This document shows, one piece after another, positions 21,201 to 36,200 of a stretch of DNA of 64,000 nt. Under the pieces are notes generated by a model, which saw only the letters and a program-made list of their open reading frames with translations, made no database searches and was not told the DNA's origin. The stretch's first letter is position 1; every line of letters starts with the position of its first letter. Source of the stretch: Pyrocephalus nanus (lineage: Eukaryota > Chordata > Aves > Passeriformes > Tyrannidae). The stretch is from NCBI GenBank assembly GCA_038380795.1, contig CM076280.1:3707501-3771500 (forward strand), read 5' to 3'. The translations under genes were made by a program, and so were the position numbers.

Positions 21201-24200
21201 ACCCTGGACCCCCCCCCGTGTGCCCCCAGCCCCGCTCACCGTTGTTGCAGTGCCGGACGCAGTCCTGGAACACCGCGCGCCACTTGTCCTGCTCCTTGCC
21301 CGTCATGACACAGAAATAGTAGTGCCTGGCATAGGGGTGCCAGAGGATGAGGGGGAAATCCGTGGGGCACTTCAGGATGGGCGAGTGCCCCGATTTGGGG
21401 GTCACACCTGCAGAGAGGGGAGGACGCTCTGAGGAGGAGACGGGGCAGGAGAGGGACATGAGAACCCCTCGGCTCCTTCCCAGTGCTGGGAGTTGTGCCT
21501 TGCTCTTCCAAAGGGGACAGAAGGAGCGAAAACTGAGAAATGAAATTAAAATTCATTGAAATCTCTGGGGTTTTCATGGAGCCACGGATGTGTTTTCCTT
21601 CTTTCCCTGGTGGCTGTGGCAGGACCTGAGCAGCAGAGTCCTCATATCCCGCCGGGGGGAATGGGGCTGTTCTCCTGCCCTGCAGCCCCACATCCCAAAA
21701 CTACTCCTTCCCAAAGGTCCTCAAGGATGCTCCACCCTAAAACCACCCCTTCCTGAAGGTCTTCAAGGATGCTACACCCCAAACCCACCTTTTCCAGAAG
21801 GCCCTCAGGGATTCTGCACCCTAAAAACAACCCCTTCCAGAGGGTTCCCAGAAATGCTGCATCCAAAAACTACCCCTTCTTGAAGGGGTTTCAAGATGCT
21901 CCATCCCAAAACCACCCTTTCCTGAAGATCTTCAAGAATGCTACACCCCCAAACCACCCCTTTCTGAAGGTGCTGCTACACCCCAAAACAACCGTGTCCA
22001 AACGCTCCCCCCAAGGGATGCTCACACCCCAAACCCACCCTTTTCCGAGGGTCCTCAGGCATCGTGCACCCCAAACCCACCCCTTCCCACAGGTCCCCCA
22101 AGGGGTGCCCAGCAGCAGCAGGGGGTGCAGGGGGCTCACCAGGCAGGCTGTTGTTCACCAGCTCCAGGTACTGGTCCACGGAAGTGAGGACTTTGTAGCC
22201 AGCACTGTTGACCAGCACACGGGGCGGCAGCTCCCGCTCGTAGGCCTGGGCAGGAGAGGATGGGCACGGATGATGGGGAGCATCCCTGACCACACCACCA
22301 CCACCACCACGGGGTGTCCCCTTTGGAGCTGTCCCCACTGGAAATGGGTGGAGGAGGGGGTTTCTCCTCACCAGCTTGTTCTCGTAGAGGACCAGGCCGT
22401 AGTTGTGCGGCACCACGCAGAAGCGGTTCCTCCACTTCTTGTTGTCCTCGATGTACTGGAAGATGTTGCCTGAGTAGATGACATGGTCCTCCAGGGGGAC
22501 CTGGGAGGAGCAGACAGAGAGGTGGGAGGCAGCTTTGGCTCGGGGAGCTCAGCCAGGTCCGTTTGTGGTGGCTGGGTGGGTGTTGCTGCACTAGGGCTGT
22601 GCTGAGGGTCTCTTGAGTTCACCACTGCATCATCTCCTGCAGCATCGAAAATTTTAATGCCTGAACAGGTTTGTCTGGGTGGCACCTTTGAGGAGAGCAC
22701 CCCACGCACAGTCCCAGAAAACCCCAGAGAGGCTGCTCATGTAACCACTGGAGTCACACACGGTGGCTTTCACCACACTCTGGTCACAGCCCTGCCCCTC
22801 AATCTCCATCCTGGGAGACACATCGAGCTCAGCTGAGCGACCTGAGCTCACCTGGCTGAGCAGCAGGTTGGAGAAGAGCCCTCCAGCAGCAATTCCCAGC
22901 CCCAGCTCCTGCAATTTCCATGGCTTGGGGCAGTGGGGAGCATCTGTGGCACTGCTGGCAAGTGGGCATCAGCATGAATGGCAGGAACCAAGCCCCGCTC
23001 AGCTGGGTCTCCAGATGGGAAAGAAGAGGAAAAGCAAGAAGCCACCTCACAGAGCTCAGCGTCAGATGGTGCTCAGATGTTCTGGACTTCATGGGGGACC
23101 AGCAACAGCTCCTCTAAATAAGGGGAGGTTTAGATGGGATATTGGGAAGGAATTCTTCCCTGTGAGGGTGGGCAGGCCCTGGCACAGGTTGCCCAGAGAA
23201 GCTGTGGCTGCCCCATCCCTGGAAGTGCCCAAGGCCAGGTTGGATGGTGGAAAGTCCAGTGGAAGGTGTCCTTGCCCATGGCAGGGGGTGGAACCGGATG
23301 AGCTTCGAGGACCCTTCCAACCCAAACCATTCCACAATTCCACGATATGATTCTATGACAGGAACAGCCCAAGGACATCCCACACCCCCCTTCTCCCCTC
23401 CCAGAGCAGCCCCTCAGGGTGTCTCCAGCCTTTTTTGGCCCACAGGCCGCAGCGTTTACGCCATCCCAAACACAGCCTGGCTGGGGGAGCCAAGAATCTG
23501 TCCCAGGAATTTTTATGATCCCAGGAACATAAACAAGAGCTGAGAGCTCTCGTGAGGGCTCGAGTGTGTGGCCTCTGCTGCCGTGGCCACCCACCATCCA
23601 CCATGGTGGCCATCAGGAGGGACCATGACACTGAACCAGCACCCTCCTGGAGGAACTTTTCCCACTCCTCTCCCTGCTCCCCATCTCCTGGTTCCCAGGA
23701 ACCTCACTCACTGCCTTCCCCAAGCTCTGCACTTGACCACACACCCACCTCACTGCTCCTCAGGGCTTTTCCAAAGCCCTTGGAAGAGGGAGAAGGAGCC
23801 CAGATTAAGCCCTGCATTGCTGAGGGATGGCAGGAGCCATATGAGAATCTGAGCCCCAAGGCACACCAGCAGGATGGGGAGAGAAAGGAGGTGCCAGCTC
23901 TGGGAGTCCCCATCAGCATCTCCCCAGGGTGGCTCATCCAAGGAGAATGAACCCTCCCTGTCATGGGAGCAGGGAATGTCAGCTTTGGGGCTGCCATGGG
24001 AGCAGAGGGTGTCGGGGGGGGGACACCTGGGTCATTGGAGAGACCAAAAGCAGAGATATTCATTCCATATTCTCATTGCTGTTGTATGCTGCTGGTGTTT
24101 CAGGTGACCCCAGCCCTGCTGTCCCCCTCTGCCCAGCAGGGCCACCAGCCCTGCATCCCCACAGGGATCACGGAAAAAAGGCCAATAAACAACTAACATT

Positions 24201-27200
24201 TAAAAATCCCAAGAGCCACATCCCAGCTGGACCTGCCTGAGGACAGGCAGGATGCCACCCTCCAGCTTTAACCATCCACAACTTTCTGGGCATGTTTGGG
24301 GAGCAGAGAGTCCATCTGGAGGAGATGTTCACCTCGCAGAGCCACCCCACAGACTGGTCCCTACTTTATCCGGAGCACTGGGACATCCCAGTGGCACTGC
24401 TGGGATCCTGGGAGGGGATGGGCAGCAGGCAGGACACTGAGCAAGAGGAATGTCCTATTTATACACCGGTGTTTTCCAAGCCTTGCACGGTGTCCCTGAC
24501 CTCCTGACCTTGCTGCTGCTCCTCAGACATTCCTGGGCTGCTTGAAGCAACAAACCTGGGGATGGAGGTACCTCCCAGGGGGCAGGAGCTGAAGACATCT
24601 GTTAAATTCCAAGGAAGCCAAGGGACAGAGTTCTGAGGACACTGAGTGCCTGGCTCCTCCACAGGAACCTCCCCTCCTTTATTTTTCCTAACAAACCCAG
24701 CTCCCAGAGGAAGTGGGGCACATCCAGGTGCCTGGACAAGGTGTCACCTTCACAGGTGGGTCAACTGCTGTGAGCCCCAGGGCTTGGGTGTGATCTCACA
24801 GAGGTATTTTCTAGTTTTCTTAACAAAACCACCCCCCTTAAGCCCCAGACAAGCAGAAGCCTCTCTCCACATGCAATCACATCTCCTCCTGCTTTCAAGG
24901 AGCATCCATGGGACAGTGGCTCCAGGGAGGACTCCAAGCCCTGGCTGATGAGCACCCCCTGCCCGTGTGCATCTGCCTTTGGAGGTGGGAGTAAAGGGCA
25001 TGATCCCCCCCCAGGGTGCCAGATCCACAAGCTCCATCTCCAAGGGAGACCTTTAGCCAGGCAGGAGACACGTGGCTACTGGAGATCAGACTTGGAGCCG
25101 GCTCCACTTCCCCCACAGGGTCAGGGACATCTGCCAGGTGCTTCCTACTCCTCCCTGGGAATCTGCCCGGGCTGGAGCATCACTCTCACCCAGGAGCAAG
25201 AGGACAACAGCCTGGCCCATCTGCTCAGGGCTTCACTGGGCACCAGGGGGTCCCACCAGGGGCACAGACATCTGTGGGGCTGCATCCCCAAGACAGCCTT
25301 GTCCTTGTGCTCCTTCCATGGGGTGGGAAAGAAAAACCACCCCACCTGCTGCACAGCACCCCAGGGACAGGCTGCACCAGTGGCACGGGCTACATTCCAC
25401 CTGGCAGGGTGGGACAGGGAGCAGGGACGTGCTTGGACTTCGAGGAGGACGTCAGGGCCCGTCTTACCTTGCGGTGCAGCAGCTGAGCCTGCGGGCCCCC
25501 GTTGCCCTCGATCTCATAGCGGACGCTGTTGAACAGAGCTACCCCGTACTGCTCCTTGTAGCACCTGCAGAACTCCCCCAGCACCTTCCCTGTCTTCTCT
25601 GCAAAGGGAGAGCAGAGACAGGTCAGACGGGGGATGGGTTTGGGGGTGTCCTTGCTGCAAACCCGCCCGGACCCCCTCAGACATCCCCCCCACCCCACCT
25701 CCCGTCACCCTCCTGCTGCCAGAGCGTGCTGTGGTGCAGGGAGCACAGAGGAACCTGCTGCTTTCTGCCCTGCCCATCCAGCCCAGGGACTGAGTTGAGG
25801 TCAGGATGATCTCTTTTTTTGGCCTTTCACATTATTTCATGGATTCCTCTCCCCGGCAGGAAATTCCTGACATTAAGCTGATTCCGGCTTCCCGTGCCTT
25901 GTGCAGCTCCCGGCCCTGCTCCGACCACCTTGGCCTGCTGAGATTGGGGCAACCCTCTGTTCCCCATCCCCAAACATCACCCAGATCCCCCCTGACCCTG
26001 CTGTGACCCCAGAAGGGCCATCCCAGGCTGGGATCCAGGCCCTGCAGTTGGTGATGCACTGGAGAGACTCAAAGGGGAAAGCACAGCCTGGCCCTACCAT
26101 GCTCTCCATGTCACCCCCAAGTGAGACAGGGACCCCACCAGGACCCCAAACTTCAGACAGGGATGAGACCAAGGTGCTGGGAGAGCCTGATCCACCAGGC
26201 ACCCCACATTGGAGGAGATCCCCTCCATCCCTTCCCCATCAGCCCCCTGCCCCTCAATGCACAGGGTGGGGGGACATTGCAAACCCATCCCCCAGCAGCA
26301 GGGACAGGGCTTTCCCAGCCCCAGGGGGGCAGTCACAGGAACCCCTTGTTCCCCCTGGGACATCAGCCACAGTGGAGGAGTGGGGCTGTCCCCTCAGCCT
26401 TTGCCAGAACCCACACCCCATGGGCACCCTAAGCCACCCAGCACCCTCCCCACCCCAGCTCCAGACCCCACACGGGGCTCCCACACCAAAACCCCGGCAC
26501 GAAGCATCCCAGAGCTGCAGAAAACCCTCCCCCAGAGCCGCCTTTGGCACAGGGCGCCTCGACTTTGAATTTCCCTCTCAACTTTGCCCCAGAGCCTGCG
26601 AAAAAGGAAGAATTTGAGCCTCCTCCAACTATTTCTGACAGCTCAGGCCCTGCCAGAGCACTGGCAATGGGAGGAAGGATGCTGGCTCTGCACGCCGGTG
26701 CTGGAGCCAGCACGATGCTGGGGGCACGAACCCAGACAAAACAGCCCCCCGAGCCGGCTCGGCACAGCTTGGCAGGAGCCAAAATCTCCAGTCAGCAGCC
26801 GCCCCAGAGCCGTGCTGGCAGCCAAGGCAGCACAAGGAGCAGCTTGCTGCAGGGTGCTGCAAATCCCTACGGGATGAGCGGCTCCAGAGGAAAACGCTGC
26901 CCGAGGACAGCGGCGGGGAGGGGGGGATGAGATAAACCCGTCCCAGAGGAGACGCCGGCGCTGCCGGCAACGGGAGCAACATCCCTGTGCCAGGGCTGAA
27001 AATCACTTCAAATCGCTTTCAGTTCAAGGCAGTTCTTCACAGCAAAGGATGAGAGGGTGGCTGATCCCGCCGGAGGAATTCCTCGGCCCTGATTTTGGCC
27101 TTTCCCCCTGGAAAGGCGCGGTCGGGCCGCGCTGGCGTCCCTGCAGCACCTCTGTTGCAATTCCCGGCTCCCAGGCTGGGTGATTTTGGCCAGGGAGCGG

Positions 27201-30200
27201 GGCAGCCATGCAGACAGCTGAGATTGAAAAGGACGTTTTGAGGTTTCATTTCCTTTCAGTTCATGGGAAAAAACGAGCCCCCGGTCCCCGGGCAGGCGAG
27301 ACGGCTTAGTCACTCATTCCTCCCTGATTAACGGCGGGGCCAATTAGGAGCTTTGGAGGCAAGGGAAAAGCAAAAGTCAATTATTTGCAGAGGTTGAAAC
27401 AAGGCTTGCAGTGAAATATCCGAGGTGACTAAAGCTCCCCAGGCTCAGCAAACCCCCTGCAGGATGTGGAATGGGGTGGTGTGGGCTAATCATCTCTGAC
27501 CACTGGCCCTGGTGGCCACCCCAGGGGAAGCAAAAGGGACACAGACCCGTGTGACAAGGTGACACCGAATTTGGCAGGGTAGTGCTAGTGATGGTACAGC
27601 CAGGCTTTGCTTGAGCAGGGCATGGGGAGCCCACACTGATGATGCCAGCGGGTACCCTGACCCCCAAAATCCGTAGCACCCTGTGTGGGGCTGATGTGTC
27701 CCACGTGGGAACCAGCTCAGTCACCCACTGGTTCCTTCCTCCCAGCAGTACTGGGATCTGTGGGGAGCATCCTCTGGCCATACAGTGAGCACTGGGGGCT
27801 ATAACAGAGGGCATTCCCCCCTCAAGCTCCACAACCAAAGCCACTTATGAGCCCTGTCCCTCCGTGAGCAGCTTTGTCTGCACGACCCACCAAGAGCTGG
27901 AGGGGTCTGGGGACAGGTGACAGTCTGGGAGCTGTGTCCCCTGTACCCTCACCATCATGGCTATGGAGAGAAGGGGCTTGGCTTGGCTTGGCTGCCTCCC
28001 ACCCAGCCACCCCCCACCCTGGGGGCAGGCTCAGACACCCCCAGCAAAGTCCTTTGATGAGTGGGAGCACACACAGGGACCTCCCAGGGCCGGGTGTCCC
28101 CAGCCACCCACTGCCAGTGCTTTCCCAACCCTGCTGTTTGCTCTGGGACCGCTCTGCTCCACCACACACCCCCTCCCACTGCCACCACCCCAGCCCTGTC
28201 ACACCCAGCCCTGCAGAGGCACCGGCCCCCGAGCAGCCAGGGTGGCTGGGCTGGCACAGGCCGGGCTGGCACAGGCTCCAGCACATCCCTCTGGCTCCTG
28301 GCAAGGGCAGGGAGAAAACAGTGGCTTTGTGGGGTGCCAAGGGCACCGAGGCCTGGCTCAGCAGGATCCCCTGTGCCAGCACCTCTGGTCACAGAGCTCC
28401 TCTGTCCCCAGCCCCTCCTGCCTGCACGGCATCCCCATGACTAAGCTGCACGTGGTGGCTGCAGGCGGAGATAAAGGGGCTCCAGAGCCGGGGAGGGCAC
28501 AGGGAGGCAAACCCTGAGCTGGGCTGGATGCAGGGTTGGCAGCAAGGATAGGGTTGAGCCACGCCACACCAGCTCCCAGCCACGCTCCAGCCCCACTGCC
28601 AGATCCCCAGGGAGCCCCACACCCTCCTGGCATCACCCAGGGGGTACAGCGGGGCAGGCAGCCCTGTAGGACACCCCACACAGGGACAGAGCGGCAGCAC
28701 AGGTTTGTCCTCATCCCAGAGGAATCCCTGAGGATTGTCTGGGTGAAACCAGCCTGGAGAGGAGGCTATGCTGCTGCCACTCCCCCAACCAGTCATGCCA
28801 CCACCTCTGTCACCGAGCCTGGGGCAGTGCCACGGCCATGGCACAGCCCTGGGGCAGATGGAACGTGCAGCTGAGAGGTCACAGCCCGGCCAGCGCAGCC
28901 CTGGCCCAATGTTGGTCCCTCCAAGCCAGGGCAGGAGGTGGATCTTGCCCTCAGGATTCCAGAGGCCACGGTAAACTGGTCCAGCAGCCTGGACTGGCTG
29001 TGTCCTACCCTTGGGAGCATCTCCAGCACCATCAGCAGCTCCAAATATAAAACCACAGGATGGTTTGGGTTGGAAGGGACATTAAAGCTCATCTTGTTCC
29101 AACCCCCTGCCATGGGCAGGGACACCTTCCACTAGTCCAGGTTACTCCAAGCCCTATCCAAGCTGGTCTTGGACACTTGCAGGGATGGGGCAGCCACAGC
29201 TTCTCTGGGCAACCTGTGCCAGGGCCTGCCCACCCTCACAGCCAACAATTCCTTCTGTAGACCTAACTTAAATTTTCCCTCTGTCAGTTTGAAGCCATTC
29301 CCCCTTGTCCTGTCACTCCAGTTCCTGATGAACAATCCCTCTCTGGCTTCCCTGTAGCCCCTTCAGATGCCGTGAGGTCTCCACACGACCTTCTCTTGTC
29401 CAACATGCACTTCCCTCCATGCACTCACAAGCACACACATGTACCCTGTGAACACACATGAACACACCCACACACGTGTGTTCACAGCCAGGACAGGCTG
29501 GAGGCCAACAGCTGACAAATCCCAGCAGGAACACTCATCTCATCCCCCCTCCAGCCCACATCCCCTCTGGCACCCACAGCCCTCACGTGTCCACTGCCCT
29601 TTACATCTGCCCGGGGGGGTGACGTGCCTTTGGAATCCCAGCCCTCCCCAGAACCCCCTGGGTTGATGTAGAATCGTGGAATCATGGAATCACAAGATGG
29701 TTTGGTTTGGAAGGGACCTTAAAGATCATCTCATTCCACCCCCCTGCCGTGGGCAGGGACACCTTCCACGAGCCCAGGAGCAGAGTGAAGTGGGAGCAGG
29801 AGGTGGGAGCAGGGTGCCCAAGCCCCTGTGGATGCCACAGGGATGCCTCACCCCAGGCAGGGAATTTTCCTTCTGGTCCAGAAAACAATAAGAAAAACAA
29901 AAAGGACATTTAAACAGCTCATTGGAGCACAACCCCCAGGCTGGGGGGGCTGTGGCATGGTGGGACAACCCAGTGGCAGGGGACCCGTGGGCAGCATGTG
30001 CTGGCCTAGCCAGGCTTGCCAAGGGGAAGGACTTAATCACTAATTTGGCCAGTAAATGATTAGTGAGCAGGGGTGGATTGCTGGGGGCACTGCAGGCTCC
30101 CAGAGCCCCAGAACCTGGGACACCAACAGGGACATCCACCATGGGGCTGGCACTGACAGGGACACCCATGGGCTGGCACACAGTGGCACTGACAAGGGAC

Positions 30201-33200
30201 AGTGGTGGCCTGGATGGCTCTTCTAGCAAGGGACACCAGGGACAAGGCCATTGCAAAGGAGACTGATACCACCAGTTGTCCCAGGTCATCGCTCTGAGAG
30301 CAGGGCTGCTCCAGCCATCCCTCCCTGCTGCCTGGTCCAAGCACACTCAGGGCTGTGCCCGTTGTCCCTTGGCCACCCTCCTGTGCCCCAAATCCTGGCA
30401 TTATCCAGGCAGTGTGTCTGGGCATTCTCCTGAGGGCACACAGCACGGGTGGGATGCACAGGATGCCACAGATGGGGTACCCAGCACATCAGGGATGGGG
30501 TGCTGAGCCAGACCCCAAACCAGCAGCACCCCACAACCCCTAAGCAACACCTGGACATGAGGGCCTGTGGACACAGGTCCCACCTCACCCCACTGCAGCA
30601 CAGGCTCATCCCAGCAGGAGTCTGGGAATGGCAGAGTGACAGCAGATGGCTCTGGGCAGGCTGAGCACCAGCAGCACAGGGGACAGTGACAGGGATGCCA
30701 CTGTGGACGGGGCACAAGCACTCAAAGGGTTAAGCCCCAGCCCGCAGTTCAGGGTTTCGGGAATTTGAACGTGAGCTCATTTCCCCCCAAGAAACACAAA
30801 CTCCTTCTTACGGTCCTGACTCAACCCAGCTGAGCACCCCCCGGGGAGGGGGTTTCCAGCGCTGGCTCCAGAGGGGATGCCAAGGCTGGGGGGAGTCAGG
30901 CACGAGCTCCACGCCCCCCCACACGGCGGCAGGAAAGGGGCTGCAGGAGGGTTTGTTCCTGATGGCAGCAAAACCCAGGGGCTGACCCAGCAGTGCTTTT
31001 GTATTTCCCCCTCTCACACAGACCAGGAGAGGCTGGAACAGGGGAAAAAAACTAACTGGAGGGGGAGAGCAAAAGCTGGGAACAATTTCTCCTGGGCACC
31101 AAAATGAACCTTTCATACCACCACCCCCCCAACCAAACCCACCCCCAGGCTGCTGTCAGGATTTAGACTGAGCTTGTCTGGGACAAGCCACGAGTGGAGG
31201 CTGCTGTGATGGCTGCACCCGGGCACAGCTCAGCACCAGGGATCCAGCAGCACTCCAAAATCCAGAGGGGAATATTTCCAGCCAGAAATCAGCTCAGAAG
31301 CGTGGCCTGGGAGGAAAGGGAGCACATCCTGCCTCCCCTGGGCAGCAGCTCCGGAGCGGCCCCTCACCCGCCCTCTGACTCAGCCGTGGTGGGGAAGGGT
31401 GGGCAGGACGGGGCTGAGCGGCAGGAAGGGATGAGGCAGCGGAGCCTCGGAGGAGAAACCAGATGGGGCCAGGCCTGAACCGGTTCATCCTCTCTCGCCC
31501 TGCCTTTGCCACACACGGCTCTGCCCCCGGATGAGTCAGAAGTGCCCCAAGTGCCAGCTCAGGGCTGGGGCACCCGTCGGGGACACGGCTCTCTGCAAGG
31601 TGCACCCTTCACCGGCGCCCTCTGGCATTCCTCTAGCCCATGCGTCCCCGGCAGTATCCCAGGGATGCTCCCGGGGGTCCGTGCCCACCGTGGAGCACCC
31701 ACCGCACCTCCCAGCACCTCGCCCAGGAGCGGTGGTTGCGCGACCCCACTGCCCTCCCAGCCGCGACAATCCAGCCTTGCCAAAACAGCCCCGCGAGGGT
31801 CTGGGGCCAACCGCGGCGCCGAAAACGGAGCAGGGCTTTCGGCAGCAGCTCCTCAGCCTCAGAACGGCCAAAAAAACCCCGCCGGTGCTCTGGACAGACT
31901 CCTTCACTCACAGCTCCTGCTCCCCAGTCCCCCACGAGCCGGACTGAGCCCCCTGCCCCAGCCCCTCTCCCGCGGCTCGGGGTCACCTCCAGCCCGGCAG
32001 GAGAGGGATTAGTGTCCGGCTACGTGCCGGTGGGTGTTTTCCCGTGGCGTGGATGCCGGTGTCCCGCTGCTTCCTGGGAACAAGGCTGCTGCGGGGCTGC
32101 GTGCGAGGAATGTGCATGTGAATAACAAACAGCAACTCGGGGCCTTTGAACGCCTCTAGAAGCGGGTCAGGGCTGGACTGAGCCCAGCGCCAGATGCCTG
32201 CCCTGAGCCTCCCTGCCCAAACAGCCTCCGAGGGATGGGGAGAAGACCCTCCCAACCTGCCTGATCCAGGCGGGACCCCCTCTCCTGTCCCTTCCCCTTG
32301 GAGCAGCCTTGCCTTTGGGGGCAGTGCTCCAAAGCCTTGGGGAGCAGGTGAGATGGGGAAAATCCAGCCCAGCCCAGAGTGCCACCTGCCCGGTGGGCAC
32401 AGGGACCTGCAGAGGTGACTGCACTCACAGGACTGTCAGGGTATGTCCCACGGGCTGGGGGAATCTGTGGGGAGATGAAGCATCCCCGTGGAGCAGCTCG
32501 GCTCAAGCTGGAAACACCCCCCACCCCCCCCCCCCCAAATCCTGTGCTGGAGCAGGACCCCCATCCTGGCTGCAGCCACATCACCCCACATATCCCTCGT
32601 CCCCCGGGGTCCCCCCAGCCTGGGGAAGAGCTTCCAACCATTGGGTGCTCACCCCGGAGCGGGTTCTCCCCGCAGCAGGGTGGGACCAGCATCACCCCTC
32701 CCCAGATAAGGTCCGGCTCATCCACCAGCACCGGCCGGGCAGCATTGCAATGGCGCAATCCCACCACGCCGGGCCAGGGCGTGCACCAGCATCGGCATCC
32801 TCCGGGCACCCCGAGAGCTGTGGGAGTAGGGGAGTCCCCACGGCAAAGGGGCCAGAGCAAACCTGGACATCTCCAGGGCTCTCGTGTGCTGGGGGCAGCT
32901 GGGGGTGGGTGATTCTTGCTCCAGGATGTCCCAGCGAATGGTTCTGGCTCGGCAGAGGGCAAAAGCTGGTCCCCTCATGCCCCCCTGGGCCCTGCCCCAG
33001 GGAGAGGAGCTGAACCTGGTACGCTGTCCCTCTGCCCAGCTGGACGATGCCAGCGGGAAACCCAATCCAGCCCCACGGGAGGAGAGCAAACAAAGACTTT
33101 TATGTACAACCCAGAAAAGGAGCTCATGAAGAGATATTTGAACAAAACAGCCCTGAGCCTGTCCTGGGCTTTGCTGCAACCCTTGACCCTAGAGAGGGTC

Positions 33201-36200
33201 CTGTGCCTGCTTCCATCTGAGGGTGGCCAAGGGATCAGTGTCTTCCACGGCCAAGGATGTTCAGGAGGCACTGCAGATCCTGGGGAACCATGGACACCCC
33301 GGGGAGAGGGGCAAAGAGGATCCTAGGCAGAAGCAAGGCAGGGATGATCCCAAGGCAGGGATGATCCCAAGGCAGGGATGATCCCAAGGCAGGGATGATC
33401 CCAGGGCAGGGATGATCCCAAAGCAAGGGCTCTGTCCCGGTCTCAGGTGATGCCCTGCATGTGTTGGGATGAGTGGAAGGGGCTCAGGATGCTTTCCGTG
33501 GCTCAGCCACCACCACTTTGGGTACCTAGGAGCTGGCAGCCTGGCTCTCCTGGATGTCACCCCAGCTTTGGGCACATCCTTTCATCCAGGGAAACCCCCC
33601 ACGAGGCTGAGCAGAGCTGGCAGAGGGAGAGGGGAAGGAAGGACAAGCCTCCCATGTCCCAGGAGCCACCAGCATAGCAGGAGAGGGGGGAAATCCTGCC
33701 CCAGGTCCCCTGCCAGCTCCAGGGCAGAGCATCCCATCCATCCTGCTCTGTGGGAATATCCCAACCCAGGACTCCTGTAGTGAAGGGTCTGAGTTCCCCA
33801 GAGCAGAGCTGGGAGTCTGGCTGCAGGCAGGGACAGATTCCCTGCCAGGGAAGGGCAGGAGGGCACAGGGAAGGGCAGGAGGGCACAGAGAAAGGCACTG
33901 TGCTCTACCAGCCAAAGCTGGGACCTATGTCAAATGTCACTGCCCTTTCCCTTTGAAAAAGGGGAAAAGGTGGAGTTTTACTCCTTCCTCCCTCTCCAGT
34001 CCAAGAGACCGGGAGGAAGTTCTGCTCTGCCCCTTCCTCCCCTCCTGGCCCCAGGCACTGGGCTCTCCAAGGAGCCAGTGCAGCACATCCAGACACTGGA
34101 CAAGGCTCCAGGGCCAGCCAGGGGCTGGGAAGGGGCACAGCTCCTGTTTGGGGACCTCACTGCCAGGCACCAGCCAGGTTCCAGGAGCTGCAGCCCCAGG
34201 GTGAGGTGACACCTCCTACAAAATGAGTGGTGGGATCAGACCTGGGTGCTGCAGGGGCAGAGAGGGTGCTCAGCTTTGTCCTGGAGAGCTGGTCCTCACC
34301 TCTCTTCACATCTCAGCAACTGCCCGTGGATCAGCATCCCTCCAGGTGCTCTTCCTGCTGGAAAGCTTGGAAACACGGGAGCCTGTCGGTCCCAGGAGGG
34401 TGGGACAGAGCTGGCAAGGGCAGTGCCAAGAGGCACCGAGCCCCCCTGAGCTGAGCCAGCCTCTGCAGCGATTTGAGGGAAGCAGGGAGGCAAAGGCTTG
34501 GGAAATCGCAGCTCCTGGCTGTGCTGCCCTCGCTGGGTCCCTGCAGGGGGCTTAGGGGTGTCTGATCCTGCCGTGGGGGTGTCCTGCTCTGGGGGTGTTT
34601 CCCTGGGCTCACCCGGGGGCCCAAAAGGAGCTCTCAGCTGCAGTGCCAGCTCTGCTCCTCCCGCCCCAGGCAGAGCAGGGATACCCTCCGTGCCTGCCCC
34701 AGCTTGCCCGGGGCAAGGCCTCCGGATAAACCCTGGCTGGGGGAGGCAGGGAAAGCCCTCCCAGAGGGAAGGCAGGCTCTGCCCTCGGGGCTGAGCACGG
34801 GCAGGGCAGGGAGGGCTCCGATTGCCTGCACACGTGGGGAGGCCACCAGAACAATGTCCCCTTGCCCCGACACGCTGGCTCTGAGAGAGCCCCGTGCCCC
34901 GACACGACGGCTGCAGGTAAAGCCCCGGCTTGCCAGAACCGGCCCCTCCCGCTGGCAGGGAGCCCTGACATGCCAGGGGAGTTATTTATTTCACGATGAA
35001 AGGAGACACACATTTCGTTACGAGAAACCACTCCAGGTCTCCAGCGCGATCCCTCGGAGCCTCCCTGCACCGCCTCCCCCGGGGGCAGGGCGAGGGTTTC
35101 AGCCTCCAGACCCACCCCAGAGCCCAGCGCCGGCAGCCTCCGCCTCCCACGCCGGCTGGAGCTGCGGCCGAGGCTGGGAAATGAGTGGCACGCTCAGGGA
35201 AGCCGCAGCAAACCTCTCCCCGCTGCCAGCAGTCTCCATCCCTGTGGCACACCACAGCCCAGCACCTCTTGGCATTTGCCTGGCACCTCTGGATCTGATC
35301 CCACAGCCCATCCCAGCATCACCCAGGCAGGAGGAGGAGGATGCTCCTGGGTGGGATCAGGGATGTGCAGCCACGACAAGGCTCGTTGGAGCGGAAATGC
35401 CACAGGTCCAGCCCCAGGGATGAGGCTCAGTGTCACCTCTGCCACCACTGCGTGGGCTGGTGTCCGTGGAAGTCCCACCCCAAAATTAACAGCTGGCTTA
35501 CTCTGTAATTAACGGGCTGGCGACTCCCCGGAGATGCCAGAACAAGGTGTGAGCTCCCGGGGACCCTCCCTGTGCTGCCACCCACCTCCACATCCCTCTG
35601 GCCACGGAGACATCCGGCAGCTCCCGCTGTGTCCCTGGGCTCTCACACCCACCAGGTGCCCAGGACAGAGCCACCCAGCTCCTGCCAGTCCTGCTTCACC
35701 TCATCCCCCTGGAGAAGGGGGCCATGGGGCTGGGATGCCCTAGGGATGGAATTGTTCCAGCTTCATCCAATTCCATGCTGAGAGCACTGGGAGGAGGGAG
35801 CACTGTGTCTTCCCTGGGCAGGAGGGGACACTGTGCAAAAATCCAGGTGACATCTCAGCTTTGCCAGGAGCCCTGGCAGGGCACCCTGTGCATGGCAGGT
35901 GATGTCCCCAGATGATGGTGCCCACTCCCTGCTCCAGCCCACAGAGCAGGTTGGAAAAGACTCCCAACCCACATTTGGGAGAAAGAGGAGGACAAGGAGG
36001 GCAGCTGAAGAGTGTTGACAAACAAACTGGACTACTCAGGCTGGGAAGGTGTCCAAAGCAGGAAGGCAGAAGGAAACACTGGTCGTAGAGAGACCTTGGA
36101 GAATGGGATGCAGAAGCTGCAGGCAGCTCTGCCAGAACCATCCAGGTGGAGATCACACCCAGCTGCCCCGACAGCCCCAGCACAGCGCAGCATCCCTGCT

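Larger units (their letters stand above)
17851..21239 (-). other. NIBAN2: NIBAN2 intron 5
   Basis: This 3.4-kb intron carries two CR1 fragments (19110-19315 and 20784-21068). The rest is unique GC-rich sequence in which I recognise no exon or RNA gene. Confidence 0.8.

Noticed and set aside
30037..30066. 8-bp inverted repeat TCACTAAT/ATTAGTGA
   Set aside because: Short stem expected by chance in 64 kb; no other support.
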